A DNA stretch of 64,000 nt from Achromobacter spanius (GCF_002812705.1 NZ_CP025030.1:1364001-1428000); one strand, 5' to 3'; counted from the stretch's first letter, positions 17,563 through 34,075 are shown. The notes: generated from the letters alone by a model not told the origin. Numbers and translations: made by a program.

Positions 17563-18951
17563 ATGACCGAGGAACTCATCACCATCAGTCCCATCGACGG
17601 ACGCGAGGTCGTCCGGCGTGCTTACGCCAGTGACGCGCAGATTTCACGCACGTTGGCACAGGCGCAGTCCGCGCAGCCGGCCTGGCAGGCGCTGGGCATC
17701 GCGCAGCGGGGGCGCATCGTATCGGCGGCGATTGATCAGGTTGTCGCGGCCCGCAACGAAATTGCCCGCGCGATCACGATTCAGATGGGCCGTCCTTTGC
17801 GCTACACGCCGGGCGAAGTGGATGGCTTCGAGGCGCGCGCTCGCCACATGATCTCGATTGCCGACGAAGCGCTGGCGCCGATACAGGTGCCCGAGCAGGC
17901 GGGCTTCACGCGCTTCATTCGTCGCGAGCCGATTGGCGTGGCATTGACCGTCGCGCCCTGGAATTACCCGCTGCTGACCGCTGTAAACAGCATCGTGCCG
18001 GCCTTGATGGCCGGCAACACCGTGATTCTGAAGCACTCCGATCAGACGCCCTTGTGTGCGGAATTGCTTGACCGCGCTTTCCGCGACGCCGGCGTGCCGC
18101 AGGGCGTGTTCCAGTACCTGCATGCGAATCATGACACGGTGCAAAGGCTGATCCGAGCGCCGGAGGTCGGCTACGTGTCGTTCACGGGTTCGGTGCGCGG
18201 GGGGCGCATTGTCGAGGAAAGCGCGGCGGGCCGGTTCATTGGCGTGGGCTTGGAGCTGGGCGGCAACGATCCCGCCTATGTGCGCGGCGACGCCAATATG
18301 GAACACGCGGTTGAATCCCTGGTCGACGGCGCGTTCTTCAATTCTGGCCAGTCCTGCTGCGGTATTCAACGCATCTACGTGGCGCAGGCGCGATACGACG
18401 ACTTCGTCGAACGAGCCGTGGCCCTGACCAAGGCTTATGTGTTGGGCAATCCGCTGCACGAAACCACGACCTTGGGCCCAGTGGTTCGTGCCCGCGCCGC
18501 AGCGGAAATTCGGGATGTTGTGGGCGAAGCCATTTCGGCAGGCGCTCAAAACATGATGGATCCATCGCATTTTAGTAATGCGATTGAAAGCTCGTGTTAT
18601 GTTGCCCCGGCCATCCTTACGCGAGTAAACCATCGCATGCGCATCATGAGCGACGAATGCTTCGGGCCGGTCGTCGGCATCATGCCGGTCGCGGGCGATG
18701 ATGAGGCCGTCGCATTGATGAATGACAGCCCCTACGGCCTGACGGCGGCGGTGTACACACAAGATGAAGCGGCCGCGCTGGCGCTTGGTGCGCAAGTGCG
18801 CACCGGCACATTCTTCATGAATCGCTGCGACTACCTGGATCCGGCCCTGGCTTGGACTGGCGTGAAGAACACGGGCCGTGGCGTGTCCTTGTCCGCCATC
18901 GGCTACGAACAGCTTACCCAGGCCAAATCCTTCCATCTGCGCAGCGTCTGA
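17563..18951 (+). CDS. NAD(P)-dependent aldehyde dehydrogenase
   Basis: A 462-residue member of the ALDH superfamily. The general base Glu231 lies in LELGGNDP and the nucleophile Cys265 in NSGQSCCG; PWNYPLL marks the cofactor and tetramer region. It oxidises an aldehyde to the acid in the cytoplasm. ATG 17563 is 31 bases after the synthetase-like gene; an in-frame start at 17536 is possible but gives a nine-residue lead unlike the family. The iron alcohol dehydrogenase follows 26 bases downstream. The three-gene set suggests successive oxidation of a glutamylated amino alcohol or a related substrate (inference). Confidence 0.92.
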   Translation: MTEELITISPIDGREVVRRAYASDAQISRTLAQAQSAQPAWQALGIAQRGRIVSAAIDQVVAARNEIARAITIQMGRPLRYTPGEVDGFEARARHMISIADEALAPIQVPEQAGFTRFIRREPIGVALTVAPWNYPLLTAVNSIVPALMAGNTVILKHSDQTPLCAELLDRAFRDAGVPQGVFQYLHANHDTVQRLIRAPEVGYVSFTGSVRGGRIVEESAAGRFIGVGLELGGNDPAYVRGDANMEHAVESLVDGAFFNSGQSCCGIQRIYVAQARYDDFVERAVALTKAYVLGNPLHETTTLGPVVRARAAAEIRDVVGEAISAGAQNMMDPSHFSNAIESSCYVAPAILTRVNHRMRIMSDECFGPVVGIMPVAGDDEAVALMNDSPYGLTAAVYTQDEAAALALGAQVRTGTFFMNRCDYLDPALAWTGVKNTGRGVSLSAIGYEQLTQAKSFHLRSV

Positions 18952-18977
18952 TCCAAGGCGTCTTCAGGAATCTAACC

Positions 18978-20141
18978 ATGACCGTGCCCAGCGTTAACTG
19001 GAACTACCCGACTGCCATCAAGGCCGGCCCGGGCCGCGTGAAAGAACTGCCCGAATGGTGCCGCGAACTTGGCATGACGCGCCCGCTGCTCGTCACCGAT
19101 CCGGGGCTGGCTGCCTTGCCGATGGTGGCGGACGTCATGCGGGCTTGCAATCAGACAGGCCTGGCGTGTGCGGTCTTTCATGAGATCAAGGGAAATCCCA
19201 CCGGCCGAAATGTGGAAGATGGCGTGATGGCCTACCAGCAAGGCGGCCATGACGGTGTCATCGCCTTCGGCGGCGGTTCCGCGTTGGACGCGGCCAAGGC
19301 GATCGCTTTGATGGTGGGGCAGGATCGTCCGTTATGGGACTTCGAAGATATTGGCGACAACTACCAGCGCGTGAGCGTGGCCGGCATGGCGCCGATGGTG
19401 GCTGTGCCGACTACGGCAGGCACGGGATCGGAAGTTGGTCGGGCATCGGTCATCACGGATGACGCCGCCCAGGTCAAACGCATCATCTTCCACGCGCGCA
19501 TGCTGCCGGCCATCGTCATTCTGGACGCCGAGCTGACGCTGGGCCTGCCGCCCAAAATCACCGCCGCGACCGGCATGGACGCGCTATCGCACAATCTCGA
19601 GGCGTATTGCTCGCCGTTCTTTCACCCGATGGCGGCGGGCATCGCCATCGAAGGCATGCGAATGATCAAGGAATACCTGCCCCAAGTGGTGGCGGACGGC
19701 TCGAATGTGCAGGCGCGCCAGCAAATGCTCGTGGCGTCCACCATGGGCGCCACCGCCTTTCAGCGCGGCCTGGGCGCCATGCACGCCCTGGCGCATCCTC
19801 TGGGGGCGCTGTACGACGCGCATCACGGCATGCTCAATGCCATCTTGATGCCTTATGTGCTCAAGGCGAACCAGCACGCGGTTGCGCCCAGGCTGGAAGC
19901 GCTGGCGCGTTACCTGGACCTGCCGACAACGGGTCCGGGCGCGGTGCTTGATTGGGTATTGCGGCTGCGCGAGGCCGTCGGCATTCCTCACACGCTGGCC
20001 GAGATCGGCATCGACGAGGGCCAGGCCGAGCGGGTAGGGCGCATGGCGAGCGTAGATCCGTCAGGCGCAACCAATCCGGTAAATTTCACCGCCGGAGACT
20101 ATTCGCAACTTTTGCGAGCATCAATTCGCGGAAACCTGTAA
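18978..20141 (+). CDS. Iron-containing alcohol dehydrogenase
   Basis: A 387-residue group III metal-dependent alcohol dehydrogenase. The NAD(P) region is FGGGSALDAAKAIALM, followed by VPTTAGTGSEVGRASVI. The metal-ligand histidines are in MDALSHNLEAY and in MHALAHPLGALYDAHHG. It interconverts an alcohol and an aldehyde. ATG 18978 was chosen from the family start; a long upstream in-frame extension lies inside the aldehyde dehydrogenase gene and is rejected. It is the last gene of the three-gene operon; the tRNA-tuf promoter follows. Confidence 0.92.
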   Translation: MTVPSVNWNYPTAIKAGPGRVKELPEWCRELGMTRPLLVTDPGLAALPMVADVMRACNQTGLACAVFHEIKGNPTGRNVEDGVMAYQQGGHDGVIAFGGGSALDAAKAIALMVGQDRPLWDFEDIGDNYQRVSVAGMAPMVAVPTTAGTGSEVGRASVITDDAAQVKRIIFHARMLPAIVILDAELTLGLPPKITAATGMDALSHNLEAYCSPFFHPMAAGIAIEGMRMIKEYLPQVVADGSNVQARQQMLVASTMGATAFQRGLGAMHALAHPLGALYDAHHGMLNAILMPYVLKANQHAVAPRLEALARYLDLPTTGPGAVLDWVLRLREAVGIPHTLAEIGIDEGQAERVGRMASVDPSGATNPVNFTAGDYSQLLRASIRGNL

Positions 20142-20210
20142 ACTTCGCCCCCTCTGCGCGGAAACGCGAGTGGTCGAACAAAAGTTTTTGAATATTTTCA
20201 GCCGGAAGGT

Positions 20211-20239
20211 TTGACACCGGATTCGAAAGTGTTCATAAT
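20211..20239 (+). promoter_or_regulatory. Sigma-70 promoter for tRNA-tuf operon
   Basis: TTGACA (20211-20216), a 17-base spacer and CATAAT (20234-20239), 16 bases before tRNA-Tyr. A near-perfect match to the vegetative consensus, as expected for a strong stable-RNA promoter. Confidence 0.85.
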
Positions 20240-20254
20240 CTCAAGTTCTCCGCT

Positions 20255-20341
20255 GGAGGGGTGCCCGAGTGGTTAAAGGGGGCAGACTGTAAATCTGTTG
20301 GCCTTGCGCCTACATTGGTTCGAATCCAATCTCCTCCACCA
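20255..20341 (+). tRNA. tRNA-Tyr (GTA)
   Basis: Class II tRNA with a long variable arm. The acceptor GGAGGGG pairs with CTCCTCC; the anticodon GTA is at 20289-20291; the T arm is GGTTCGAATCC; CCA is encoded. Confidence 0.97.
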
Positions 20342-20486
20342 GAGACCCAACTCTTAATCCAGGCGATGTCTGCCTGGATTTTAAAATTAGGCCTAGGGAA
20401 CTGGGCGGCCTTCACAAAGAAGGTTGTAAGGTTCCCCAGGCCTTGATTTTGCGGGTTTGGGAAATGAGATGGTGAATGGGTATGCC

Positions 20487-20560
20487 GCGGGTGTAGCTCA
20501 ATGGTAGAGCAGAAGCCTTCCAAGCTTACGACGAGGGTTCGATTCCCTTCACCCGCTCCA
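20487..20560 (+). tRNA. tRNA-Gly (TCC)
   Basis: The acceptor GCGGGTG pairs with CACCCGC; the anticodon TCC is at 20519-20521; the T loop is GGTTCGATTCC; CCA is encoded. It is the second tRNA of the tRNA-tuf operon. Confidence 0.97.
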
Positions 20561-20572
20561 AGATTTTTAAAT

Positions 20573-20647
<75 letters not shown>

Positions 20648-20703
20648 CAAATTTCCAAGTTCTTTTCTTCAGTCTGAAGCGCAATCCAGGTCAGGAGTCA
20701 GCC

Positions 20704-21894
<1,191 letters not shown>

Positions 21895-21904
21895 GCAATA
21901 CCCA

Positions 21905-21947
21905 GATGGGTAGAGTGGACTCTCAAGTCCCTCTATCCATCTTTGCT
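21905..21947 (+). terminator. Possible terminator after tuf copy 1
   Basis: GATGGGTAGAG..GGACT pairs with AGTCC..CTCTATCCATC around CTCA (21905-21941), followed by TTTGCTG. The stem is long but the T run is weak, so it may only partly terminate before tRNA-Trp. Confidence 0.5.
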
Positions 21948-22036
21948 GTAAAAGTAGTATGATATTTGGTTCCGCGACCTTACGCGTAGGCGTTAGGCGG
22001 GAAGTCAGTGAATGTAGTGCAAGCCAGTAGTGTTTT

Positions 22037-22112
22037 AGGGGCATAGCTCAATTGGCAGAGCGTCGGTCTCCAAAACCGAAGGTTGTAGGTTCGATTCCTA
22101 CTGCCCCTGCCA
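22037..22112 (+). tRNA. tRNA-Trp (CCA)
   Basis: The acceptor AGGGGCA pairs with TGCCCCT; the anticodon CCA is at 22070-22072; discriminator G; CCA is encoded. It sits before secE, as in many proteobacteria. Confidence 0.97.
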
Positions 22113-22176
22113 CCGCCAGGATAAACCCGCGGGAGATCATCGCGAGTTACGCATTCACGGCGGCTCGCGTCGCAAT

Positions 22177-22557
22177 ATGTCTAATACCAGCGTAGAAACC
22201 GTAACTAGCACCGCCGACCGGCTCAAGCTCGGGCTGGCGGTTCTCGTCGTTATTGCTGGCATCGTCGGGTTTTCCGTGCTCAGCGCACAGCCGATGCCTG
22301 CACGTATCGGCGTGTTCGTCGGCGGCCTTGTGATTGCAGCTGTAATCGCCTGGTTCAGCGAACCCGGCCGCCGCACCCTGAGCTTTGCCAGCGAGTCCTA
22401 CAACGAAGTCAAGCGTGTCGCATGGCCCACCCGCAAGGAAACGACCCAGATGACGGGTATCGTTTTTGCATTTGTGGCTGTCATGGGCATTTTCATGTGG
22501 GTGCTCGACAAGGGCATCGAATGGATTCTTTACGGCCTGTTGTTGGGCTGGAAATAA
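22177..22557 (+). CDS. secE: Preprotein translocase subunit SecE
   Basis: A 126-residue membrane protein with three predicted transmembrane helices (about residues 13-32, 38-57 and 90-115). The conserved cytoplasmic SecE motif VKRVAWPTRKETTQM lies near residues 70-84. It forms the SecYEG channel. The three-helix form is typical of proteobacteria. It is followed by nusG after nine bases, the conserved secE-nusG pair. Confidence 0.96.
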   Translation: MSNTSVETVTSTADRLKLGLAVLVVIAGIVGFSVLSAQPMPARIGVFVGGLVIAAVIAWFSEPGRRTLSFASESYNEVKRVAWPTRKETTQMTGIVFAFVAVMGIFMWVLDKGIEWILYGLLLGWK

Positions 22558-22566
22558 GGACGGCGA

Positions 22567-23100
22567 ATGAGTAAGCGTTGGTATGTCGTCCATGTGTACT
22601 CCGGCATGGAAAAGAGTGTCCACAAGGCCCTGGTAGAGCGCATTGAGCGCGCGGCCTTGCAGACGTCTTTTGGCCGCATTCTTGTGCCCTCCGAGGAAGT
22701 CGTCGAGGTCAAGGGTGGTCAGAAATCGATCACCGAACGCCGCATTTTCCCTGGTTATGTCCTGGTTGAAATGGACCTGACCGACGAAACGTGGCATTTG
22801 GTCAAGAACACGAACCGCGTCACCGGCTTTTTGGGTGGCTCGGGCAACCGTCCGACCCCGATTTCCGAGAAGGAAGTCGAGAAGATCCTCTCCCAAATGG
22901 AAGAGGGTGTCGAGAAACCCCGTCCCAAGATTCTTTTCGAAGTGGGCGAGATGGTTCGGGTCAAGGAAGGTCCGTTTGCAGACTTCAACGGCAACGTCGA
23001 AGAAGTCAATTACGAAAAGAGCAAGGTGCGCGTGTCGGTCACCATTTTTGGTCGTGCCACACCCGTCGAACTCGATTTCAGCCAGGTCGAAAAGACCTGA
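22567..23100 (+). CDS. nusG: Transcription termination/antitermination protein NusG
   Basis: A 177-residue NusG of normal length. The N-terminal NGN domain has [16 protein letters not shown] and the FPGYVLVEM segment, and the C-terminal KOW domain has [13 protein letters not shown]. It binds RNA polymerase to promote processivity and links to Rho and to ribosomal protein S10. It is cotranscribed with secE and lies 63 bases before rplK. Confidence 0.97.
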   Translation: MSKRWYVVHVYSGMEKSVHKALVERIERAALQTSFGRILVPSEEVVEVKGGQKSITERRIFPGYVLVEMDLTDETWHLVKNTNRVTGFLGGSGNRPTPISEKEVEKILSQMEEGVEKPRPKILFEVGEMVRVKEGPFADFNGNVEEVNYEKSKVRVSVTIFGRATPVELDFSQVEKT

Positions 23101-23163
23101 TTTCAACCCCCGGGGAGCCCAGGCTGAAAACGCCGGGGCGATATAACCCGCAAGGAGCAAAGC

Positions 23164-23595
23164 ATGGCGAAAAAGATCGTCGGCTTTATCAAGCTGCAAG
23201 TACCGGCTGGTAAAGCTAACCCCTCCCCCCCGATTGGCCCGGCACTGGGTCAACGCGGCCTGAACATCATGGAATTCTGCAAGGCGTTCAACGCCAAGAC
23301 CCAAGGCATGGAGCCTGGTCTGCCGATTCCGGTGGTGATCACCGCCTTCGCGGACAAGAGCTTCACCTTCATCATGAAGACCCCGCCCGCGACGGTCCTC
23401 ATCAAGAAGGCTGCTGGCGTGCAAAAGGGTTCGCCCAAGCCGCATACCGACAAGGTCGGCACGCTGACCCGCGCGCAAGCTGAAGAAATCGCCAAGGCCA
23501 AGGGCCCCGATCTGACCGCCGCTGATCTGGACGCCGCTGTGCGCACGATCGCTGGCAGCGCCCGCAGCATGGGCATCACGGTTGAGGGGATCTAA
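23164..23595 (+). CDS. rplK: 50S ribosomal protein L11
   Basis: 143 residues, normal length. N-terminal [20 protein letters not shown] carries the proline-rich hinge that is the thiostrepton / PrmA region, and the C-terminal domain binds the GTPase-associated centre of 23S rRNA. The start follows AAGGAGCAAAGC. rplA begins two bases after its stop. Confidence 0.97.
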   Translation: MAKKIVGFIKLQVPAGKANPSPPIGPALGQRGLNIMEFCKAFNAKTQGMEPGLPIPVVITAFADKSFTFIMKTPPATVLIKKAAGVQKGSPKPHTDKVGTLTRAQAEEIAKAKGPDLTAADLDAAVRTIAGSARSMGITVEGI

Positions 23596-23597
23596 TC

Positions 23598-24299
23598 ATG
23601 GCAAAACTGTCCAAGCGCGCAGCCGCTATTGCGCAAAAGATCGACCGCACCAAGCTGTACCCGGTCGCTGAAGCCCTGACCCTGGTCAAGGAAACCGCCG
23701 TCGCCAAGTTCAATGAATCCATTGACGTGGCCGTGCAACTCGGCATCGACCCGAAGAAGTCGGACCAACTGGTTCGCGGTTCGGTCGTTCTGCCCGCCGG
23801 CACCGGCAAGTCGGTTCGCGTCGCCGTGTTCGCCCAAGGCGACAAGGCTGAGGCCGCCAAGGCTGCCGGCGCCGACATCGTTGGCCTGGACGACCTGGCT
23901 GACCAGATCAAGGCCGGTCAAATGGACTTTGACGTGGTCATCGCTTCGCCCGACACGATGCGTGTCGTGGGTGCCCTGGGCCAGATCCTGGGTCCCCGTG
24001 GCCTGATGCCGAACCCGAAGGTCGGCACCGTGACGCCTGACGTCGCGACCGCTGTCAAGAACGCCAAGGCCGGTCAGGTTCAGTACCGTACCGACAAGGC
24101 TGGCATCATCCACGCAACGATCGGCCGTGCGTCGTTCGGCGTGGAACAGCTGCAAACCAACCTGGCTGCTCTGGTCGACGCCCTGCAAAAGGCCCGTCCC
24201 GCAGCTGCCAAGGGCATTTACCTGCGCAAGCTGGCCGTTTCGTCCACGATGGGCGGCGGTGCTCGCGTTGAAATTGCCTCGCTGTCGGCTTCCAACTAA
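23598..24299 (+). CDS. rplA: 50S ribosomal protein L1
   Basis: 233 residues, normal length, with the conserved [14 protein letters not shown] loop. It binds the L1 stalk of 23S rRNA and, in relatives, represses its own operon by binding mRNA near rplK. It is tightly coupled to rplK. Confidence 0.97.
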   Translation: MAKLSKRAAAIAQKIDRTKLYPVAEALTLVKETAVAKFNESIDVAVQLGIDPKKSDQLVRGSVVLPAGTGKSVRVAVFAQGDKAEAAKAAGADIVGLDDLADQIKAGQMDFDVVIASPDTMRVVGALGQILGPRGLMPNPKVGTVTPDVATAVKNAKAGQVQYRTDKAGIIHATIGRASFGVEQLQTNLAALVDALQKARPAAAKGIYLRKLAVSSTMGGGARVEIASLSASN

Positions 24300-24555
24300 G
24301 CCAACAGCAGTAAACGTACTTTGGGCTGCATCCGGATTCCTCCGGATGTTGCTGTCAAAGACCGCTGGAGCAGGGCAGTGGATCGGTGTCTGACACCCCC
24401 GGTGCCCCGCTTAATCCCGAAGCTCATCTAGTTCGGATCCAGCGTAGACGGCGTCCCCAGGAAGATTTCTTTACACGAAGAACTCGACCAGGCGCCGCAT
24501 TCGGTTGACGCGCAAGGCTCAGGCCCCAGGCGTCTTTTGATGGAGTGTTCAAACC
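24300..24555 (+). promoter_or_regulatory. rplJ leader (L10-type regulatory leader)
   Basis: A 256-base gap precedes rplJ. It contains the hairpin CATCCGGA-TTCC-TCCGGATG (24329-24348) and further GC-rich pairing. In enterobacteria this interval folds into the leader bound by L10-L7/L12 to control rplJL translation. The position fits; the structure has not been matched to the family model. Confidence 0.55.
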
Positions 24556-25080
24556 GTGAGTCTCAATCGTCAAGAGAAAGCGGTGGTAATCGAGGAAGTC
24601 TCGGCAGAAGTCGCCAAGGCACAATCGATTGTTATCGCTGAGTACCGTGGTCTGGACGTCGCCTCTGTCACCGTACTGCGCAAAACTGCGCGTGAATCGG
24701 GCGTGTATCTGCGAGTTCTGAAGAACTCGCTGGCCCGTCGTGCTGTTGCCGGCACGGCTTTCGAGCCGTTGGCTGAGCAACTGACCGGTCCGCTGATCTA
24801 TGGCATCAGCACTGATCCGGTTTCGGCGGCCAAGGTTATCGCTGGTTTCGCGAAAAGCAACGACAAGCTGGTCATCAAGGCGGGCGCATTGCCCAACAGC
24901 CTGCTGACTCAAGATGGTGTGAAGGCCTTGGCCACCATGCCGTCCCGCGAAGAGTTGCTGTCGAAACTGCTTGGCACCATGCAAGCCCCGATCGCGCAAT
25001 TCGTGCGTACGCTCAACGAAGTTCCGACCAAGTTCGCCCGTGGCCTCGCGGCTGTGCGCGACCAAAAGGCAGCGGCCTAA
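24556..25080 (+). CDS. rplJ: 50S ribosomal protein L10
   Basis: 174 residues with a GTG start (24556), ten bases after GGAG. The N-terminal rRNA-binding domain has [18 protein letters not shown], and the C-terminal helix is the platform for L7/L12 dimers. Weak GTG initiation fits translational control from the leader. Confidence 0.97.
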   Translation: MSLNRQEKAVVIEEVSAEVAKAQSIVIAEYRGLDVASVTVLRKTARESGVYLRVLKNSLARRAVAGTAFEPLAEQLTGPLIYGISTDPVSAAKVIAGFAKSNDKLVIKAGALPNSLLTQDGVKALATMPSREELLSKLLGTMQAPIAQFVRTLNEVPTKFARGLAAVRDQKAAA

Positions 25081-25161
25081 TCGCCCTGCTGTCCGGAATT
25101 CGCTGAACGACGAAGCGACACCCAAACCCTGGCATTACCAAAATATTTGGAGTTCTTAAAA

Positions 25162-25542
25162 ATGGCACTTAACAAAGCTGAAATCCTTGACGCCATCGCT
25201 GGCATGACCGTGCTCGAGCTGTCCGGGCTGATCAAGGAAATGGAAGAGAAGTTCGGCGTGTCGGCTGCTGCCGCTGCTGTCGCTGTTGCTGCTCCCGCCG
25301 CTGGTGGCGCTGCCGCCGCTGCTGAAGAGCAAACCGAGTTCAACGTCGTCCTGCTGGAAGCCGGCGCGAACAAGGTCAGCGTCATCAAGGCCGTGCGCGA
25401 GCTGACCGGTCTGGGTCTGAAGGAAGCCAAGGACCTGGTTGACGGCGCTCCGAAGCCCGTCAAGGAAGCTGTGGCCAAGGCTGACGCCGAAGCCGCCAAG
25501 AAGAAGCTGGAAGAAGCTGGCGCCAAGGTCGAAGTCAAGTAA
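25162..25542 (+). CDS. rplL: 50S ribosomal protein L7/L12
   Basis: 126 residues. It has an N-terminal dimerisation helix, an Ala-rich hinge (about residues 36-53) and the C-terminal factor-binding domain with [20 protein letters not shown]. The ATG at 25162 is the conserved start after TTGGAG; an in-frame TTG at 25147 gives a non-family extension. It recruits GTPase factors to the ribosome stalk. Confidence 0.97.
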   Translation: MALNKAEILDAIAGMTVLELSGLIKEMEEKFGVSAAAAAVAVAAPAAGGAAAAAEEQTEFNVVLLEAGANKVSVIKAVRELTGLGLKEAKDLVDGAPKPVKEAVAKADAEAAKKKLEEAGAKVEVK

Positions 25543-25556
25543 GACCTGCGTCAACT

Positions 25557-25599
25557 GCCCGGGGACAGCACAGTTTGCAGTCCCCGGGCTTTTGCGTTT
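25557..25599 (+). terminator. Attenuator between rplL and rpoB
   Basis: GCCCGGGGAC and GTCCCCGGGC form a perfect 10-base-pair stem around a 13-base loop, followed by TTTTGCGTTT. The position matches the partial terminator that lowers rpoBC transcription relative to rplJL in other bacteria. Confidence 0.8.
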
Positions 25600-25703
25600 C
25601 CAGGAAACCCCTACTGGGGGTATGCCCTTTCAGGGGGGGTTCCTGGAGTCGTATCACCTAGGGCCGTGGTTGACGGCCCATGCAACCTCGAGTCGGAGTG
25701 CTC

Positions 25704-29815
<4,112 letters not shown>

Positions 29816-29816
<1 letters not shown>

Positions 29817-32800
29817 TGAAAGCGCTACTCGACCTATTTAAGCAAGTCTCGCAAGACGAGCAATTCGATGCCATCAAGATCGGCATCGCCTCGCCCGAGA
29901 AGATCCGTTCGTGGTCTTACGGCGAAGTTCGCAAGCCCGAGACCATCAACTACCGCACGTTCAAGCCTGAACGTGACGGTCTGTTCTGCTCCAAGATCTT
30001 TGGCCCGATCAAAGACTACGAGTGCTTGTGCGGCAAGTACAAGCGCCTGAAGCATCGTGGCGTGATCTGCGAAAAGTGCGGCGTTGAAGTTACCGTTGCC
30101 AAGGTTCGCCGTGAACGCATGGGCCACATCGAGCTGGCCAGCCCCGTCGCGCACATCTGGTTCCTGAAGAGCCTGCCGTCGCGTCTGGGCATGGTGCTCG
30201 ACATGACCCTGCGCGACATCGAACGCGTTCTGTACTTCGAAGCCTGGTGCGTGATCGAACCTGGCATGACGCCGCTCAAGCGCGGCCAGATCATGTCGGA
30301 TGACGATTTCCTCGCCAAGACCGAAGAGTACGGCGACGATTTCCGTGCCCTGATGGGCGCGGAAGCCGTGCGCGAACTGCTGCGTACCATCGACATCGAC
30401 CGCGAAGTGGAAACGCTGCGCGGCGAATTGAAGGCCACCAGCTCGGAAGCCAAGATCAAGAAGATTTCCAAGCGCCTGAAGGTGCTGGAAGGCTTCCAGA
30501 AGTCGGGCATCAAGGCCGAGTGGATGGTCATGGAAGTGCTGCCCGTGCTGCCGCCGGACCTGCGTCCGCTGGTGCCGCTGGACGGCGGCCGCTTCGCGAC
30601 CTCCGACCTGAACGACCTGTACCGCCGCGTCATCAACCGCAACAACCGCTTGAAGCGTCTGCTGGAGCTCAAGGCGCCGGAAATCATCCTGCGCAACGAA
30701 AAGCGGATGCTGCAGGAAGCCGTTGACTCGCTGCTGGACAACGGCCGCCGTGGCAAGGCCATGACGGGCGCCAACAAGCGCCAGCTGAAGTCCCTGGCCG
30801 ACATGATCAAGGGCAAGAGCGGTCGTTTCCGTCAGAACTTGCTGGGCAAGCGCGTCGACTACTCGGGCCGTTCGGTCATCGTGGTGGGTCCGCAGCTCAA
30901 GCTGCATCAGTGCGGTCTGCCCAAGCTGATGGCCCTGGAACTGTTCAAGCCGTTCATCTTCAATCGTCTGGAGATGATGGGCCTGGCCACGACCATCAAG
31001 GCCGCCAAGAAGCTGGTGGAAAGCCAGGAACCGGTGGTCTGGGACATCCTGGAAGAAGTCATCCGCGAACACCCGGTCATGCTGAACCGTGCACCTACGC
31101 TGCACCGTTTGGGCATCCAGGCGTTTGAGCCGGTCCTGATCGAAGGCAAGGCCATCCAGCTGCACCCGCTGGTTTGCGCCGCGTTCAACGCCGACTTCGA
31201 CGGTGACCAGATGGCTGTTCACGTGCCGCTGTCGCTGGAAGCCCAGTTGGAAGCGCGCACGCTGATGCTGGCGTCGAACAACGTGCTGTTCCCGGCCAAC
31301 GGCGAACCGTCGATCGTGCCGTCCCAGGATATCGTGCTGGGTCTGTACTACACGACGCGCGAGCGCATCAACGGCCGCGGCGAAGGCATCTTCTTCACCG
31401 ACGTCGCTGAAGTGCAACGTGCGTACGACAACGGCGAAGTCGAGCTGCAATCCCGCGTGACCGTGCGTCTGAAAGAGCACGAGCGCGACGAGGCTGGCGA
31501 ATGGCAACCGGTTATCCGCCGTCACGAGACGACGGTCGGCCGCGCGCTGCTGTCCGAAATTCTGCCGAAGGGCCTGCCCTTCACGGTGCTGAACAAGGCA
31601 CTGAAGAAGAAGGAAATCTCGCGCCTGATCAACCAGTCGTTCCGCCGTTGCGGCCTGCGCGACACGGTGATCTTCGCCGACAAGCTGATGCAGTCCGGCT
31701 TCAAGCTGGCCACGCGCGGCGGTATCTCGATCGCCATGGGCGACATGCTGATCCCGACCGCCAAGGAAGGCATCCTGGCTGAAGCCAGCCGCGAAGTGAA
31801 GGAAATCGACAAGCAGTACTCGTCGGGTCTGGTCACGTCCCAAGAGCGCTACAACAACGTTGTGGACATCTGGGGCAAGGCTGGCGACAAGGTCGGCAAG
31901 GCGATGATGGAACAACTGGCCACCGAGCCGGTTGTGAACCGTCACGGCGAAGAAGTTCGCCAGGAATCGTTCAACTCGATCTACATGATGGCTGACTCGG
32001 GCGCTCGCGGTTCGGCCGCCCAGATCCGTCAGTTGGCCGGTATGCGCGGCCTGATGGCCAAGCCGGACGGCTCGATTATCGAAACGCCCATTACCGCGAA
32101 CTTCCGTGAAGGTCTGAACGTGCTTCAGTACTTCATCTCGACTCACGGCGCGCGTAAGGGTCTGGCCGATACGGCACTGAAGACCGCAAACTCGGGTTAC
32201 CTGACTCGTCGTCTGGTCGACGTGACGCAAGACTTGGTGATCACCGAGGACGATTGCGGTACGTCGCTGGGCTACAACATGAAGGCCCTGGTGGAAGGTG
32301 GTGAAGTCATCGAACCGCTGCGCGACCGCATCCTGGGTCGTGTTGCCGCCGTGGACATCATCAACCCGGACACGCAGGAAACGGCCATCGTCGCCGGTAC
32401 CCTGCTGGACGAAGATCTGGTCGACACCATCGACCGCATCGGCGTGGACGAAGTCAAGGTCCGCACCCCGCTGACGTGCGAAACGCGTCACGGTCTGTGC
32501 GCACACTGCTACGGCCGCGATCTGGGCCGCGGTTCTCCGGTCAACCAGGGCGAAGCAGTGGGCGTTATCGCTGCTCAGTCCATCGGTGAACCGGGCACGC
32601 AGCTCACGATGCGTACGTTCCACATCGGTGGCGCGGCGTCGCGTTCTGCTTTGGCCAGCGCGGTGGAAACCAAGTCCAGCGGTCTGGTCGGTTTTGCCAG
32701 CACGATGCGCTATGTCACGAACGCCAAGGGCGAACGTGTGGCGATTTCGCGCTCTGGCGAACTGGCGATCTTCGACGACAACGGCCGCGAACGCGAACGC

Positions 32801-34060
32801 CACAAGATCCCGTACGGCGCGACCGTGCTGGTGGGCGATGGCGAAGCCGTGAAGGCTGGCGCGCGTCTGGCGACGTGGGATCCGCTGACCCGTCCGATCG
32901 TGTCGGAATACGGTGGCGCCGTCCGCTTCGAGAACATCGAAGAAGGCGTGACCGTTGCCAAGCAGGTGGACGAAGTCACCGGCCTGTCGACGCTCGTCGT
33001 CATCACGCCTAAGACCCGTGGCGGCAAGATCGTCATGCGTCCGCAGATCAAGCTGGTCAACGAGAGCGGCGAAGACGTCAAGATCGCCGGCACCGATCAC
33101 TCGGTGAACATCTCGTTCCCGGTGGGCGCGCTGATTACCGTGCGCGACGGCCAGCAGGTTGCCGTGGGTGAAGTTCTGGCGCGTATTCCGCAAGAATCGC
33201 AAAAGACCCGCGACATTACCGGCGGTCTGCCGCGTGTGGCCGAGCTGTTCGAAGCCCGTTCGCCGAAGGATGCCGGCATGCTCGCCGACGTCACCGGTAC
33301 GGTGTCGTTCGGTAAGGACACGAAGGGCAAGCAGCGTCTGGTCATCACCGACCTGGAAGGCGTGAGCCACGAGTTCCTGATTCCGAAGGAAAAGCAGGTT
33401 CTGGTGCACGACGGCCAAGTGGTGAACAAGGGCGAAATGATCGTGGACGGCCCGGCCGATCCCCACGACATCCTGCGCCTGCAAGGCATCGAGAAGCTGG
33501 CGACGTACATCGTCGACGAAGTGCAGGACGTGTACCGTCTGCAGGGCGTGAAGATCAACGACAAGCACATTGAAGTGATTGTTCGTCAGATGCTGCGCCG
33601 TGTGAACATCGTTGACGCTGGCGATACCGAGTTCATCCCGGGCGAGCAAGTCGAGCGCTCCGAACTGCTGAACGCCAACGATCGTATGACTGCCGAAGAG
33701 CGTATCCCGGCAACCTACGACAACGTGCTGCTGGGTATCACGAAGGCCTCGCTGTCGACCGACTCGTTCATCTCGGCCGCCTCGTTCCAGGAAACTACTC
33801 GTGTCCTGACCGAAGCCGCCATCATGGGCAAGCGCGACGACCTGCGTGGCTTGAAGGAAAACGTCATTGTCGGCCGCCTCATCCCGGCGGGTACCGGCTT
33901 GGCTTACCACCACGCACGCCGCGACAAGGAAGAGCTGGAGGCTGCGGAACGCGAAGCCGCTCGCCAACAGGCCAACCCGTTCGAAGACTCGCCGGTCACG
34001 GTGGGTGCGGACGCAGAAGTCCCGGCCGCCGACGCCGGCACCGAGAACCCCGCCGAATAA
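29816..34060 (+). CDS. rpoC: RNA polymerase subunit beta'
   Basis: 1414 residues. The N-terminal zinc site [20 protein letters not shown] (about residues 70-89) and the catalytic [12 protein letters not shown] are present, with Asp460, Asp462 and Asp464 binding the active-site magnesium. The second zinc site [16 protein letters not shown] is also seen. It starts within the rpoB stop. The C-terminus has an acidic/Ala tail. The original terminator downstream is split by an insertion sequence. Confidence 0.98.
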
Positions 34061-34075
34061 GCGGATACCCGGACA

